A stretch of 38,574 nt of DNA from Synechococcales cyanobacterium PMM_0083 (GTDB taxonomy: Bacteria; Cyanobacteriota; Cyanobacteriia; Leptolyngbyales; Leptolyngbyaceae), in NCBI GenBank assembly GCA_949127665.1, contig CASBQE010000351.1, forward strand, positions 1 to 38,574, given 5' to 3'. The notes under the pieces are model-generated. The model did not search any database, was not told where the DNA came from, and saw nothing but the letters and a program-made list of their open reading frames with translations. This document shows positions 28,362 through 35,923 of the stretch, piece after piece (positions within the stretch are counted from its first letter, which is position 1; the number at the start of each line of letters is the position of its first letter). The position numbers were made by a program, and so were the translations under genes.

Positions 28362-28967
28362 ATGAGTTTGAATGGTATGTGCTTCTCTGGTTCTGTCTTC
28401 TCTCGGCTGCGATCGCTGCTTCCTTGGCGTAAACTATGCCTGTTGGCAATCAGCCTGCTGATTTTGTTGAATGGGATGAATATGCCAGCGGCGATCGCGG
28501 GGTTAAACGACGATCGCTATGAAGGCGACATTTTCACACTCTACGCAGGAAACGGCTCTCTCGTGCCGCCCAAAGTCACCCTAGAGCAAGCCTTCGAGCG
28601 AAAACGCCCCACAATATTAATTTTTTATGTAGACGACAATAGCGATAGCAAAAAATATTCCACGGTTGTCTCCCAACTGCAAGCATTTTATGGTCGCGCC
28701 GCAGATTTGATTGCGCTGCGTGTAGATGCGATTCCACCCAAAAAAACCTATGCAAAAACAGAGGCAGGCTATTACTACGGCGGAGTTGTGCCCCAAACCG
28801 TTCTATTTGACGAAACCGGCAAAGTTGTTCTCAATCAAAAAGGTAGCGTTCCCTATGAACAATTAGACGACGTATTGCGGAAAGTGTTTAAGTTAGTGCC
28901 CCGATCCGAATCAAGGGAGCTAAAACGTCAGCCTATCAACGAATTCAACACCGAACTGATTCGCTAA
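28362..28967 (+). CDS. Thioredoxin-like thylakoid protein (PSI accumulation factor-like)
   Basis: N-terminal TM/signal; RYEGDIFTLYAGNGSLVPPKVTLEQAFERKRPTILIFYVDDNSDSKKYSTVVSQLQAFYG...GGVVPQTVLFDETGKVV. Confidence 0.75.
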   Translation: MSLNGMCFSGSVFSRLRSLLPWRKLCLLAISLLILLNGMNMPAAIAGLNDDRYEGDIFTLYAGNGSLVPPKVTLEQAFERKRPTILIFYVDDNSDSKKYSTVVSQLQAFYGRAADLIALRVDAIPPKKTYAKTEAGYYYGGVVPQTVLFDETGKVVLNQKGSVPYEQLDDVLRKVFKLVPRSESRELKRQPINEFNTELIR

Positions 28968-29172
28968 CTTGCATCGGCGTAGAGTTTATGTTACGGCTCC
29001 ACTCAGAGGATGGCTGAGAAACACCAGGATTGTTATGGTAGTGGCAAACCTAGGCAAAGCATTGCTGCATGAACTTGAGTGAAGCATCTCGCACAATCCT
29101 AAATCCCCAGCCCCTAGCGGGAAGCAAGCTTGTGTCTTGCAGCTAATTAGGATGTAAGACATCCCCGAAGTT

Positions 29173-30468
29173 CTAAACTTCTGCCTCTGCCCTCTTAATC
29201 TCCAACGCCTCAATCACCAACTGCACCAGCTTTTCAGCCGCGCCGGGTTGTCCACGAACTGCCCGGAGTTCACTCCGCATTTTTTGCAATGTTTCAGGAT
29301 GCTCTAAGTAGTCCGCCACTTTTGCAGCAACCTCTTGAGGCTGAAACTCGCCATACCATTCTGGGACGATTTCTCGCTTTGCCCAGATGTTGGGCCATGC
29401 CCTCAACTTGGGGCGAAGCGAGACAAGCCAAGTGGTTACAGTCGCTATGCTGGTGCCGATCGCCGGGAGATTCACCAATAATCCAGGCAATCCATCCCAG
29501 GCTCGCATAATGTCGAGTTGGTGCATTGGCATCAGCACTAGCATTGGAATTGCCAAGGCACCCAATTCAGCCGTGTTTGCCCCAATCGTGGTGATGCAAA
29601 TGTCACAGCGGGATAGCACATCATAGGCTGGAAACTGTTTCCATAAGGTAACTTGAGTTCCAGAGGAAGTTTTTAGAAAGGGCAGTTGATCGGCTCCATC
29701 GGGAATCACTAGAGTCGCAGATGCCCAGCCAAATTTCTGAATTATTGGGTTTTGGGCTGGATCGGCATAGTTCGCCAGGGTTTGTAGATCTAAGGAGGGT
29801 GCAATGGGAATCCCAAATTGGGCGGTGGGATAGCTTTGATGGAGGTGGTCAGCGATCGCCAGCGTCAACGGCACTCCCAAAGTTAGCTTCATCGGTTTGG
29901 AACCGGGAAGCAGTCCAATTAGAAGTGGGTTGTTGAGTTCAGCTATTGGTTTGTTTTGATCATTAATGCTCTCAATCTTGCCTGCTTCTGCCATCAAGTC
30001 GCCCACAACGGTAAATTTATGGGCATATTTGGGGGCAACGCGATCGCACATTGTGGAATTCATCACGCCAAAGCGATCGATGAGGGAATGCCAGCGTGCC
30101 TCCCATTCCGCATAAACCACGGTGCGATAGCCCAATCGTTTGCCGATTACCACCGGAAAAAACTGATCACCGCCCAAAAATAGCACCACGCCTTTGGGTC
30201 GCCAATCCCAGTGATCCTGAGTTTTGCCCCGCAGCAAAAATGGAAAGAACTGAGCCGCTTCCTGGACGCGATCGATTTCAGTAAAGCGACGGGCGATCGC
30301 GCCTTCCTGTCCGCTGGCATTGGTGCAGGGCGATAACACAACCGAAATTCTGACTTGGCTGCGATCGTTTCCCAGTTGGCGGCGCAGTTCTCGCACTACA
30401 GGATGCACCCAGGTTGCCAACTCACCGGGACCATTCGATAAAATCAAAATATCAACGGGCTGATTCAC
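29173..30468 (-). CDS. Lipid-A-disaccharide synthase-related glycosyltransferase
   Basis: MNQPVDILILSNGPGELATWVHPVVRELRRQLG...LFLGGDQFFPVVIGKRLGYRTVVYAEWEARW...IGLLPGSKPMKL. Confidence 0.8.
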   Translation of the reverse strand: MNQPVDILILSNGPGELATWVHPVVRELRRQLGNDRSQVRISVVLSPCTNASGQEGAIARRFTEIDRVQEAAQFFPFLLRGKTQDHWDWRPKGVVLFLGGDQFFPVVIGKRLGYRTVVYAEWEARWHSLIDRFGVMNSTMCDRVAPKYAHKFTVVGDLMAEAGKIESINDQNKPIAELNNPLLIGLLPGSKPMKLTLGVPLTLAIADHLHQSYPTAQFGIPIAPSLDLQTLANYADPAQNPIIQKFGWASATLVIPDGADQLPFLKTSSGTQVTLWKQFPAYDVLSRCDICITTIGANTAELGALAIPMLVLMPMHQLDIMRAWDGLPGLLVNLPAIGTSIATVTTWLVSLRPKLRAWPNIWAKREIVPEWYGEFQPQEVAAKVADYLEHPETLQKMRSELRAVRGQPGAAEKLVQLVIEALEIKRAEAEV

Positions 30469-30539
30469 CAGTGCATAACCCTTTCACTCTGAGAGATAGA
30501 ATACAGTCACTTTAGCCTTAACAAAGAAGCATCCAGCAA

Positions 30540-31043
30540 ATGACCTCAAGCCAAGTAACAATCCGTGCGGCGATTCCAGGGGATGAAGCCGTGATTTTTA
30601 GCCTGATTCGGGCACTCGCAGAATACGAAAAGCTGACCGATCAAGTCACGGGCAGTGAAGCGTTGCTGCGATCGCATTTGTTTGGCGATCGCCCTTATGC
30701 TGAAGCCATTTTGGCAGAAATAGACGGTGCTGTCGTGGGGTTTGCTCTATTTTTCTACAGCTACTCCACTTTTCTAACTAAACCAGGCATTTATCTAGAG
30801 GATTTGTTTGTCTTACCAGAGTACCGCAGTCAAGGAATTGGCAAGGCGCTGCTGATTGATCTCGCTCAACGGGCGATCGCCCAAGATTGCGGACGGCTAG
30901 AATGGAGTGTGTTGGATTGGAACGAACCCGCCATTGGTTTCTATCGGCGAATGGGCGCAACCCTGCTTCCTGATTGGCGCATTTGTCGCGTCACCGGCGA
31001 TGCATTGGGGCAAATGGCATTAGGAAAAAGGAAAACTCTATGA
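30540..31043 (+). CDS. GNAT family N-acetyltransferase
   Basis: [27 protein letters not shown]...[28 protein letters not shown]...[20 protein letters not shown]. Confidence 0.95.
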   Translation: MTSSQVTIRAAIPGDEAVIFSLIRALAEYEKLTDQVTGSEALLRSHLFGDRPYAEAILAEIDGAVVGFALFFYSYSTFLTKPGIYLEDLFVLPEYRSQGIGKALLIDLAQRAIAQDCGRLEWSVLDWNEPAIGFYRRMGATLLPDWRICRVTGDALGQMALGKRKTL

Positions 31044-31813
31044 AGGTCTATCGAATTCCAGTTCTATCGGACAATTATGTGTTTTTGTTGCACGATGCCG
31101 AGGCAAATATTGCAGCCGTCGTTGATCCGGCGATCGCTGAGCCTGTTTTGCAAAAGCTGAGGGAACTGGGCGCGCGGCTAGTTGCGATTTTTAATACCCA
31201 TCATCATAGTGATCATGTGGGCGGCAATCCAAAACTGTTGCAGCACTTTCCCGATGCGATCGTCTACGGCGGCGCAGAAGATCGGGGCAGAATTCCGGGG
31301 CAGCAGGTATTTTTGCAAGACGGCGATCGCGTCTCATTTGCCAACCACACAGCAGAGGTCTTCTTTGTTCCTGGTCACACTCGCGCCCACATTGCCTACT
31401 ATTTCTCGCCTGTGGCTCCGGGTGAAATGGGCGATCTATTTTGTGGCGATACGTTGTTTTCCGGTGGCTGCGGCAGATTGTTTGAAGGCACCCCAACCCA
31501 AATGGTGGAATCCTTGGGCAAGCTCCGTAATCTGCCAGACAGCACCTATGTTTGGTGTGCCCACGAATATACGCTCAAAAACCTTCAGTTTAATTTGACG
31601 GTAGATCGTGACAATCAGGATTTGCAACAACGATTTGCGGAGGTGAAACAGATGCGCGATCGCCACGAAGCGACCATTCCTGCCAATCTGGGCATCGAAA
31701 AACGCACCAACCCCTTTCTCCGGTGGGATGCGCCCGAACTGCAAACTGCAACCCAATCCACGAATGCCATTCAAACCTTCGCTCGTCTACGCGGCATGAA
31801 AGACCACTTTTAA
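31040..31813 (+). CDS. gloB: Hydroxyacylglutathione hydrolase (glyoxalase II)
   Basis: [19 protein letters not shown]...[13 protein letters not shown]...[14 protein letters not shown]...[23 protein letters not shown] overlap with the GNAT stop. Confidence 0.95.
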   Translation: MKVYRIPVLSDNYVFLLHDAEANIAAVVDPAIAEPVLQKLRELGARLVAIFNTHHHSDHVGGNPKLLQHFPDAIVYGGAEDRGRIPGQQVFLQDGDRVSFANHTAEVFFVPGHTRAHIAYYFSPVAPGEMGDLFCGDTLFSGGCGRLFEGTPTQMVESLGKLRNLPDSTYVWCAHEYTLKNLQFNLTVDRDNQDLQQRFAEVKQMRDRHEATIPANLGIEKRTNPFLRWDAPELQTATQSTNAIQTFARLRGMKDHF

Positions 31814-31863
31814 GGCGGTAGGGATTGGAGAACAGATCTCTATAAAGGCGATCGCAATGTTTC

Positions 31864-32433
31864 TCAGTTTCTCGCATTTAAAACCTGAGATGCCGTCAGT
31901 GTGAGGGCAAATACAAAGGATAGGATTACCGCATCATCCTGATAAACCTGTTCCTCGTATAGACCATCCACCCACTGCAAAATTGTCACTTTCTGGGCGA
32001 TCGCATCCACAATCCAATACTCAGAAATCTGCCGTCCTGCATACTCGGTGCGTTTATAGCGATAATCGCGGGTTTCCTGTTTCGGGCTAACCACCTCAAC
32101 CACCAATAACGGCGGCGGCATATCCTGAGTAATCAGGCAATGAGTTGCCCCTTCTAATGCAGCCGCAGTTTCTTCTGATAGCACCATCAAGTCAGGTTCT
32201 CGTGCCGTTGCCCGTGCCCCACTGACTGCAATCTGCGCTCCCATTCTCAAACAGTAATAGGAAACCCCGCTTTGCAGAAAGATGGCAAACAGGAAGGAGG
32301 CAATCCGGTTGTTTAAGTCACTCTCCGTAGGCATGGCAATCAGTTCCCCGTTGACCAGTTCATAGCGGGTATCGCTGCCATCGTCATAGGTCAAGTATTC
32401 CTCGATCGTCATGGGTTTCGTGGTGACAGTCAT
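31864..32433 (-). CDS. Uma2 family (DUF820) putative endonuclease
   Basis: MTIEEYLTYDDGSDTRYELVNGELIAMP...REPDLMVLSEE...PPLLVVEVVSPKQETRDYRYKRTEYAGRQISEYWIVDA. Confidence 0.95.
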   Translation of the reverse strand: MTVTTKPMTIEEYLTYDDGSDTRYELVNGELIAMPTESDLNNRIASFLFAIFLQSGVSYYCLRMGAQIAVSGARATAREPDLMVLSEETAAALEGATHCLITQDMPPPLLVVEVVSPKQETRDYRYKRTEYAGRQISEYWIVDAIAQKVTILQWVDGLYEEQVYQDDAVILSFVFALTLTASQVLNARN

Positions 32434-32511
32434 GGCGTTTAGCGAGATGGGCTGTTTATTCTAGCTATTCCTATGATACTGGTTGAGTTGCCCAGCTAAG
32501 GGCGATCGCTA

Positions 32512-32618
32512 CTGCTGACCGCTGGGTTTCCGCTATTTCCTACTCCCGGTTTTCACGCCCTGCTGTTACCTAAATGGTGTGCGATTCTCCCACGGAGAGG
32601 CTTCGCCAACGCAAAGCG
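32512..32618 (+). repeat. Repeat copy A: decayed CHAT-leader/signal-peptide module
   Basis: CTGCTGACCGCTGGG...TACTCCCGGTTTTCACGCCCTGCTGTT...TGTGCGATTCTCCCACGGAGAGGCTTCGCCAACGCAAAGCG, similar to copies B-D. Confidence 0.75.
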
Positions 32619-32636
32619 ATCGCTCTGAGCATGAGG

Positions 32637-33044
32637 CTAATTCATCAAAATTGAATTCAGTTCAGAGTACCGAGAGAACATCCTATCGATGCTTGCAAGT
32701 TTGGCATTGGCGTTAATTGCCGTAGCGATGATCAAACGATCAAAGGGATCTCGATGGATAGGGGATAAGTTTACCGCTCGATAAGCAATCTCAGCCGTGA
32801 TCGGAAACAATGAAATCCCTGATGGCTCTAGCGCTTCCTGAAGCCAAAGATCGACTTCACAAGAAAGTTCTAAGCGCCCACGCTGATGCGCCATCGCTAC
32901 TTCAAAACAAGAAATGGGTGATATTCCTACTTGGTCAGCAGTTTCGATCGCATCCCGCCAATATGCGGGGAATCGCTCAAATTCCTGAGTCAGAAACCAA
33001 ACCCAAATATGGGTATCCAGGATAATTATTTGAGACATTCCCAA
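32637..33044 (-). CDS. PIN domain (VapC-like) toxin
   Basis: IIILDTHIWVWFLTQEFERFPAYWRDAIETAD...GISPISCFEVAMAHQRGRLEL...HRDPFDRLIIATAI. Confidence 0.92.
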   Translation of the reverse strand: MGMSQIIILDTHIWVWFLTQEFERFPAYWRDAIETADQVGISPISCFEVAMAHQRGRLELSCEVDLWLQEALEPSGISLFPITAEIAYRAVNLSPIHRDPFDRLIIATAINANAKLASIDRMFSRYSELNSILMN

Positions 33045-33256
33045 TCTTGTTCATCCACAATGGGGCTGACTAAATCACCTACTGTTCTGCCTTGACCTGC
33101 GATCGCGGGTGCGGCAGTTCGTCGCTGCGATCGCGGTACTTCTGCTCTTGCTTCTAAGATTGTCACAATCACACGCGCAGACTGTACATTTGGCTGGTCT
33201 GCGACCCAAATCATCTGCCCATTTTCAAAAATCGCCTCATAGCTTTTAAGCATCAT
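33026..33256 (-). CDS. Antitoxin paired with the PIN toxin
   Basis: MLKSYEAIFENGQMIWVADQPNVQSARVIVTILE; overlaps the PIN ORF start. Confidence 0.75.
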   Translation of the reverse strand: MMLKSYEAIFENGQMIWVADQPNVQSARVIVTILEARAEVPRSQRRTAAPAIAGQGRTVGDLVSPIVDEQDWECLK

Positions 33257-33429
33257 GCCTCACTCATGCTTTTTCCCAATCTTACCTGGAGTTACGCGAT
33301 CTACTTTTTATCGCGCCAATATTGCGCGTCAGTTGGCAGAGTTAGCGGTAACTCTGGCGGAGATGGAAGCTGAAGTTGCGAGAGACTTTACAGAAAACAA
33401 TTCTTCTAGCACGGCGGCATAAGGCATTC

Positions 33430-33720
33430 AGATCTCTGACTTCTTGACCTCACCCTAAGTTGCCTGTACTGCTTCACAGAAGTCGGAGATCTTTGTAAAA
33501 TGCTGCATAATTTTTGGGTGAGGGGATGATAGATTTGCAGTCGATACCTCCACTGCCAAATCTCTCATGCCACCCATCCAGCCTCTCCGCCTTGCGGCTG
33601 TGGCGTTCCTGCTGACCGCTGGGCTTCCCCTACTCCCCGCTCCCAATTTTCCACTCCCCGCTGTTGCTCAAACGATGCGCGATTCTCCCACGGAGATGCT
33701 TCGCCAACGCAAAGCAGAGG
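33430..33720 (+). repeat. Repeat copy B: hairpin + leader + signal-peptide module
   Basis: AGATCTCTGACTTCT...AGAAGTCGGAGATCT inverted repeat (33430-33444/33478-33492), TGCTGCATAATTTTTGGGTGAGGGGATGATAGATTTGCAGTC, then the coding segment MPPIQPLRLAAVAFLLTAGLPLLPAPNFPLPAVAQTMRDSPTEMLRQRKAE. Confidence 0.9.
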
Positions 33721-33953
33721 AATCGTCAGTTAAATCAGTGAATGGGTCTCACCATCACAATATGAAAGAACTTCGGTTTGATGCAATGGATGGGGTTTGG
33801 CGAGTTGCGTTTGCGTTTGATCCGGAGCGCCGGGCAATTCTGTTTGTAGCAGGCGACAAGTCAGGAATCAGTCAAAAGCAATTTTATAAGAAACTAATTA
33901 GGAAAGCGGACGAACGCTTTGATCAGCATCTAGAGCAACTGAGGAAAAAGTAG
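33567..33953 (+). CDS. Chimeric ORF: CHAT-type signal peptide fused to the C-terminal half of a HigB/Gp49-like toxin
   Basis: Residues 1-51 match the N-termini at 35924 and 35017; residues after ~52, SVNGSHHHNMKELRFDAMDGVWRVAFAFDPERRAILFVAGDKSGISQKQFYKKLIRKADERFDQHLEQLRKK, resemble the C-terminal part of Gp49-family toxins. Confidence 0.8.
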   Translation: MPPIQPLRLAAVAFLLTAGLPLLPAPNFPLPAVAQTMRDSPTEMLRQRKAEESSVKSVNGSHHHNMKELRFDAMDGVWRVAFAFDPERRAILFVAGDKSGISQKQFYKKLIRKADERFDQHLEQLRKK

Positions 33954-34276
33954 TGATGGTGAATCCGTTAGGAAACAAGTTGAGTCATCTTCCTGAAAAG
34001 CGGCGTGAAACGATTCAGGCAAGGGCTGAGCAGTTAATTGCTGAGGAACTATCGCTACGGGATTTGCGGTTGGCGCGTAAGCTGACTCAGGAAAAACTAG
34101 CAGAGTTGCTTCACATTCGACAGGAAAGTGTATCGCGGATTGAAAAACGCTCTGATTTACATTTGTCTACCCTTCGGGAATTTGTTAAGGCAATGGGAGG
34201 TGAATTACGTTTAGTGGTCGAGTTTCTTGATCGCCCACCCATTATTCTCTCTGGTTTTCAAGATCTACCGGAATAA
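33953..34276 (+). CDS. HigA-like XRE-family antitoxin
   Basis: SLRDLRLARKLTQEKLAELLHIRQESVSRIEKRSDLHLSTLREFVKAMGGELRLVVEF; ORF overlaps the toxin stop by one base, with an alternative ATG next to it. Confidence 0.9.
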   Translation: MMVNPLGNKLSHLPEKRRETIQARAEQLIAEELSLRDLRLARKLTQEKLAELLHIRQESVSRIEKRSDLHLSTLREFVKAMGGELRLVVEFLDRPPIILSGFQDLPE

Positions 34277-34285
34277 GCTTAATTA

Positions 34286-34735
34286 ATGAGAGTTTATCTG
34301 GATACCAGTGCCCTTAATCGAATTTTTGACGATCAATCTCAGGCAAGGATTTACCTGGAGGCAACGTCTATGCAGATAATTTTTCTGGCGGTTGAAAGTG
34401 GCGCTGTAGAGTTGATTCACTCAGGTGCTTTGGTATTTGAAACGGACAGAAATCCTTACAGCGATCGCCAAACCTTTGTTCGCCAAGTCCTTCAAAAAGC
34501 AATTGCCTTTCAGGAAATTGACCAGTCTGTATTAATTGCTGCTCAAGAAATTGAGACCCGCGATAGGATCAGGGGTGTTGATGCGTTGCACCTTGCCTAC
34601 GCCGAGAAATCGGTCGCTGACTACTTTGTGACCTGCGATGACCGCATGATCCGAAAGTACAGCGGTAACGTCGTAACAATAACGCCAATTGAGCTTGCGG
34701 TTCTGTTCTCTACTATTCAAAGCCAGGAGCCTTAA
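34286..34735 (+). CDS. PIN domain protein (putative toxin)
   Basis: MRVYLDTSALNRIFDDQSQARI...RIRGVDALHLAYAEKSVADYFVTCDDRMIRKY. Confidence 0.85.
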   Translation: MRVYLDTSALNRIFDDQSQARIYLEATSMQIIFLAVESGAVELIHSGALVFETDRNPYSDRQTFVRQVLQKAIAFQEIDQSVLIAAQEIETRDRIRGVDALHLAYAEKSVADYFVTCDDRMIRKYSGNVVTITPIELAVLFSTIQSQEP

Positions 34736-34741
34736 ATAACT

Positions 34742-34957
34742 ATGACTAGACTAGCCGTTCCTACAAGTGATGTCGTGAAGTCTGAAGCTATTAAGGTGCT
34801 AATAGAGCAGCTAGGGATTGGTAAGGCAGCTTTCTTTATCCGGGAAACGATGGCGCAACCTGTAGATTATTTGAAGCTCAAGGATCAACTGTTTGGAACT
34901 ATGACTGTGAGCAATGTTTATGATGAAATCCAACGAGATCAGCAAAACCGTGAGTAA
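34742..34957 (+). CDS. Small hypothetical protein, putative partner of the PIN protein
   Basis: 71 aa starting 7 nt after the PIN stop; MTRLAVPTSDVVKSEAIKVLIEQLGIGKAAFFIRETMAQPVDYLKLKDQLFGTMTVSNVYDEI. Confidence 0.65.
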   Translation: MTRLAVPTSDVVKSEAIKVLIEQLGIGKAAFFIRETMAQPVDYLKLKDQLFGTMTVSNVYDEIQRDQQNRE

Positions 34958-34969
34958 TTTCTTGCTTGG

Positions 34970-35170
34970 AGGGTGATAGATTTGCAGTCAACGCTTTCCA
35001 CCGCAAAAATCCTCCCATGCTACCCATCCAGACTCTCGGACTTGCGGCTGTGACGCTCCTGCTGACTTCTAGAGTTCCCCTACTCCCCGCTCCCAATTTT
35101 CCACTCCCTACTGCTGTTCAAGTGGTGCGCGATTCTCCCACGGAGAGGCTTCCCCAACGCAAAGCGGAAG
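34970..35170 (+). repeat. Repeat copy C: leader + signal-peptide module without hairpin
   Basis: GGGTGATAGATTTGCAGTCAACGC...ATGCTACCCATCCAGACTCTCGGACTTGCGGCTGTGACGCTCCTGCTGAC...; encodes MLPIQTLGLAAVTLLLTSRVPLLPAPNFPLPTAVQVVRDSPTERLPQRKAE, then an early stop. Confidence 0.9.
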
Positions 35171-35198
35171 CTCAAAACTTTGCAGTGTTTCAGGCTGA

Positions 35199-35489
35199 TT
35201 AGGTAGGAAGTGGATTGTGTCGAATATAGTCAGACAAAGCGGCATTGATCAGAGCTTGATAGCCTTGATTACCTGCTTGATGCTTGAAGTATTCAATCAC
35301 CAATGTATCCAGCACAACCACTGATTGCTGATTCCGATCCACTGGAACTCTGCCAACTCGAAGAACTGCCTGCGCCATTTGAGTTTCAGTGACTTCAGGA
35401 ATGTCTGATAGATCAATGTCTTCATCCGACATGGCATGAATCCGCTCCCAATTAGTTTGAGAGGTTTTGGAAGAAGATGAGTTGTTCAC
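35199..35489 (-). CDS. brnA: BrnA family antitoxin
   Basis: MSDEDIDLSDIPEVTETQMAQAVLRVGRVPVDRNQQSVVVLDTLVIEYFKHQAGNQGYQALINAALSDYIRHN; ORF to 35528, probable GTG start at 35489 overlapping BrnT. Confidence 0.82.
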   Translation of the reverse strand: MNNSSSSKTSQTNWERIHAMSDEDIDLSDIPEVTETQMAQAVLRVGRVPVDRNQQSVVVLDTLVIEYFKHQAGNQGYQALINAALSDYIRHNPLPT

Positions 35490-35727
35490 GTTTGGTTCCT
35501 CTTCGCATTGAAATAACACGGATTTCATTGTTAGCTTCGGTATGAGCGATCGCCACCAAGATTTGATCTAATACACCAAGGGTGACAAAACGCTGCTCTC
35601 GGTAGGCAAAGCGATCGTCCTCATAGGTAAACGTTGCACCTGTAAAGACAGTTTCAGCATCGGCAAAATCAAACCCATGTTTCGCCAAGTTTGATTGACG
35701 CTTGTTGTCATCCCAGATGAATCGCAT
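35452..35727 (-). CDS. brnT: BrnT family toxin
   Basis: MRFIWDDNKRQSNLAKHGFDFADAETVFTGATFTYEDDRFAYREQRFVTLGVLDQILVAIAHTEANNEIRVISMRRGTKRE; true start at 35727, inside the longer 35452-36063 ORF. Confidence 0.93.
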   Translation of the reverse strand: MRFIWDDNKRQSNLAKHGFDFADAETVFTGATFTYEDDRFAYREQRFVTLGVLDQILVAIAHTEANNEIRVISMRRGTKREQLIFFQNLSN

Positions 35728-35791
35728 AGCCTTACTATACCTGCAATGTAATATATCGAGATCTTTGCCTGAAGTTGGCTGTATGGCATCT

Positions 35792-35852
35792 AGATCTCCG
35801 ACTTCTTGACCTCGCCCTAAGTTGCCTGTATGCCCCCAGAAGTCGGAGATCT
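35792..35852. repeat. Long hairpin element (15-bp perfect arms)
   Basis: AGATCTCCGACTTCT (35792-35806) ... AGAAGTCGGAGATCT (35838-35852); same element at 33430-33492. Confidence 0.9.
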
Positions 35853-35923
35853 TCATGAAAGCTGCATAATTTTTGGGTGAGAGGATGATAGATTTGCAGT
35901 CAATGCTTTCACGGCAAAATTTC

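Noticed and set aside
33255-33421. Short + strand ORF ending ...ANIARQLAELAVTLAEMEAEVARDFTENNSSSTAA*
   Set aside because: Looks somewhat coding-like but is short and not recognised; possibly a gene remnant, insufficient to call.
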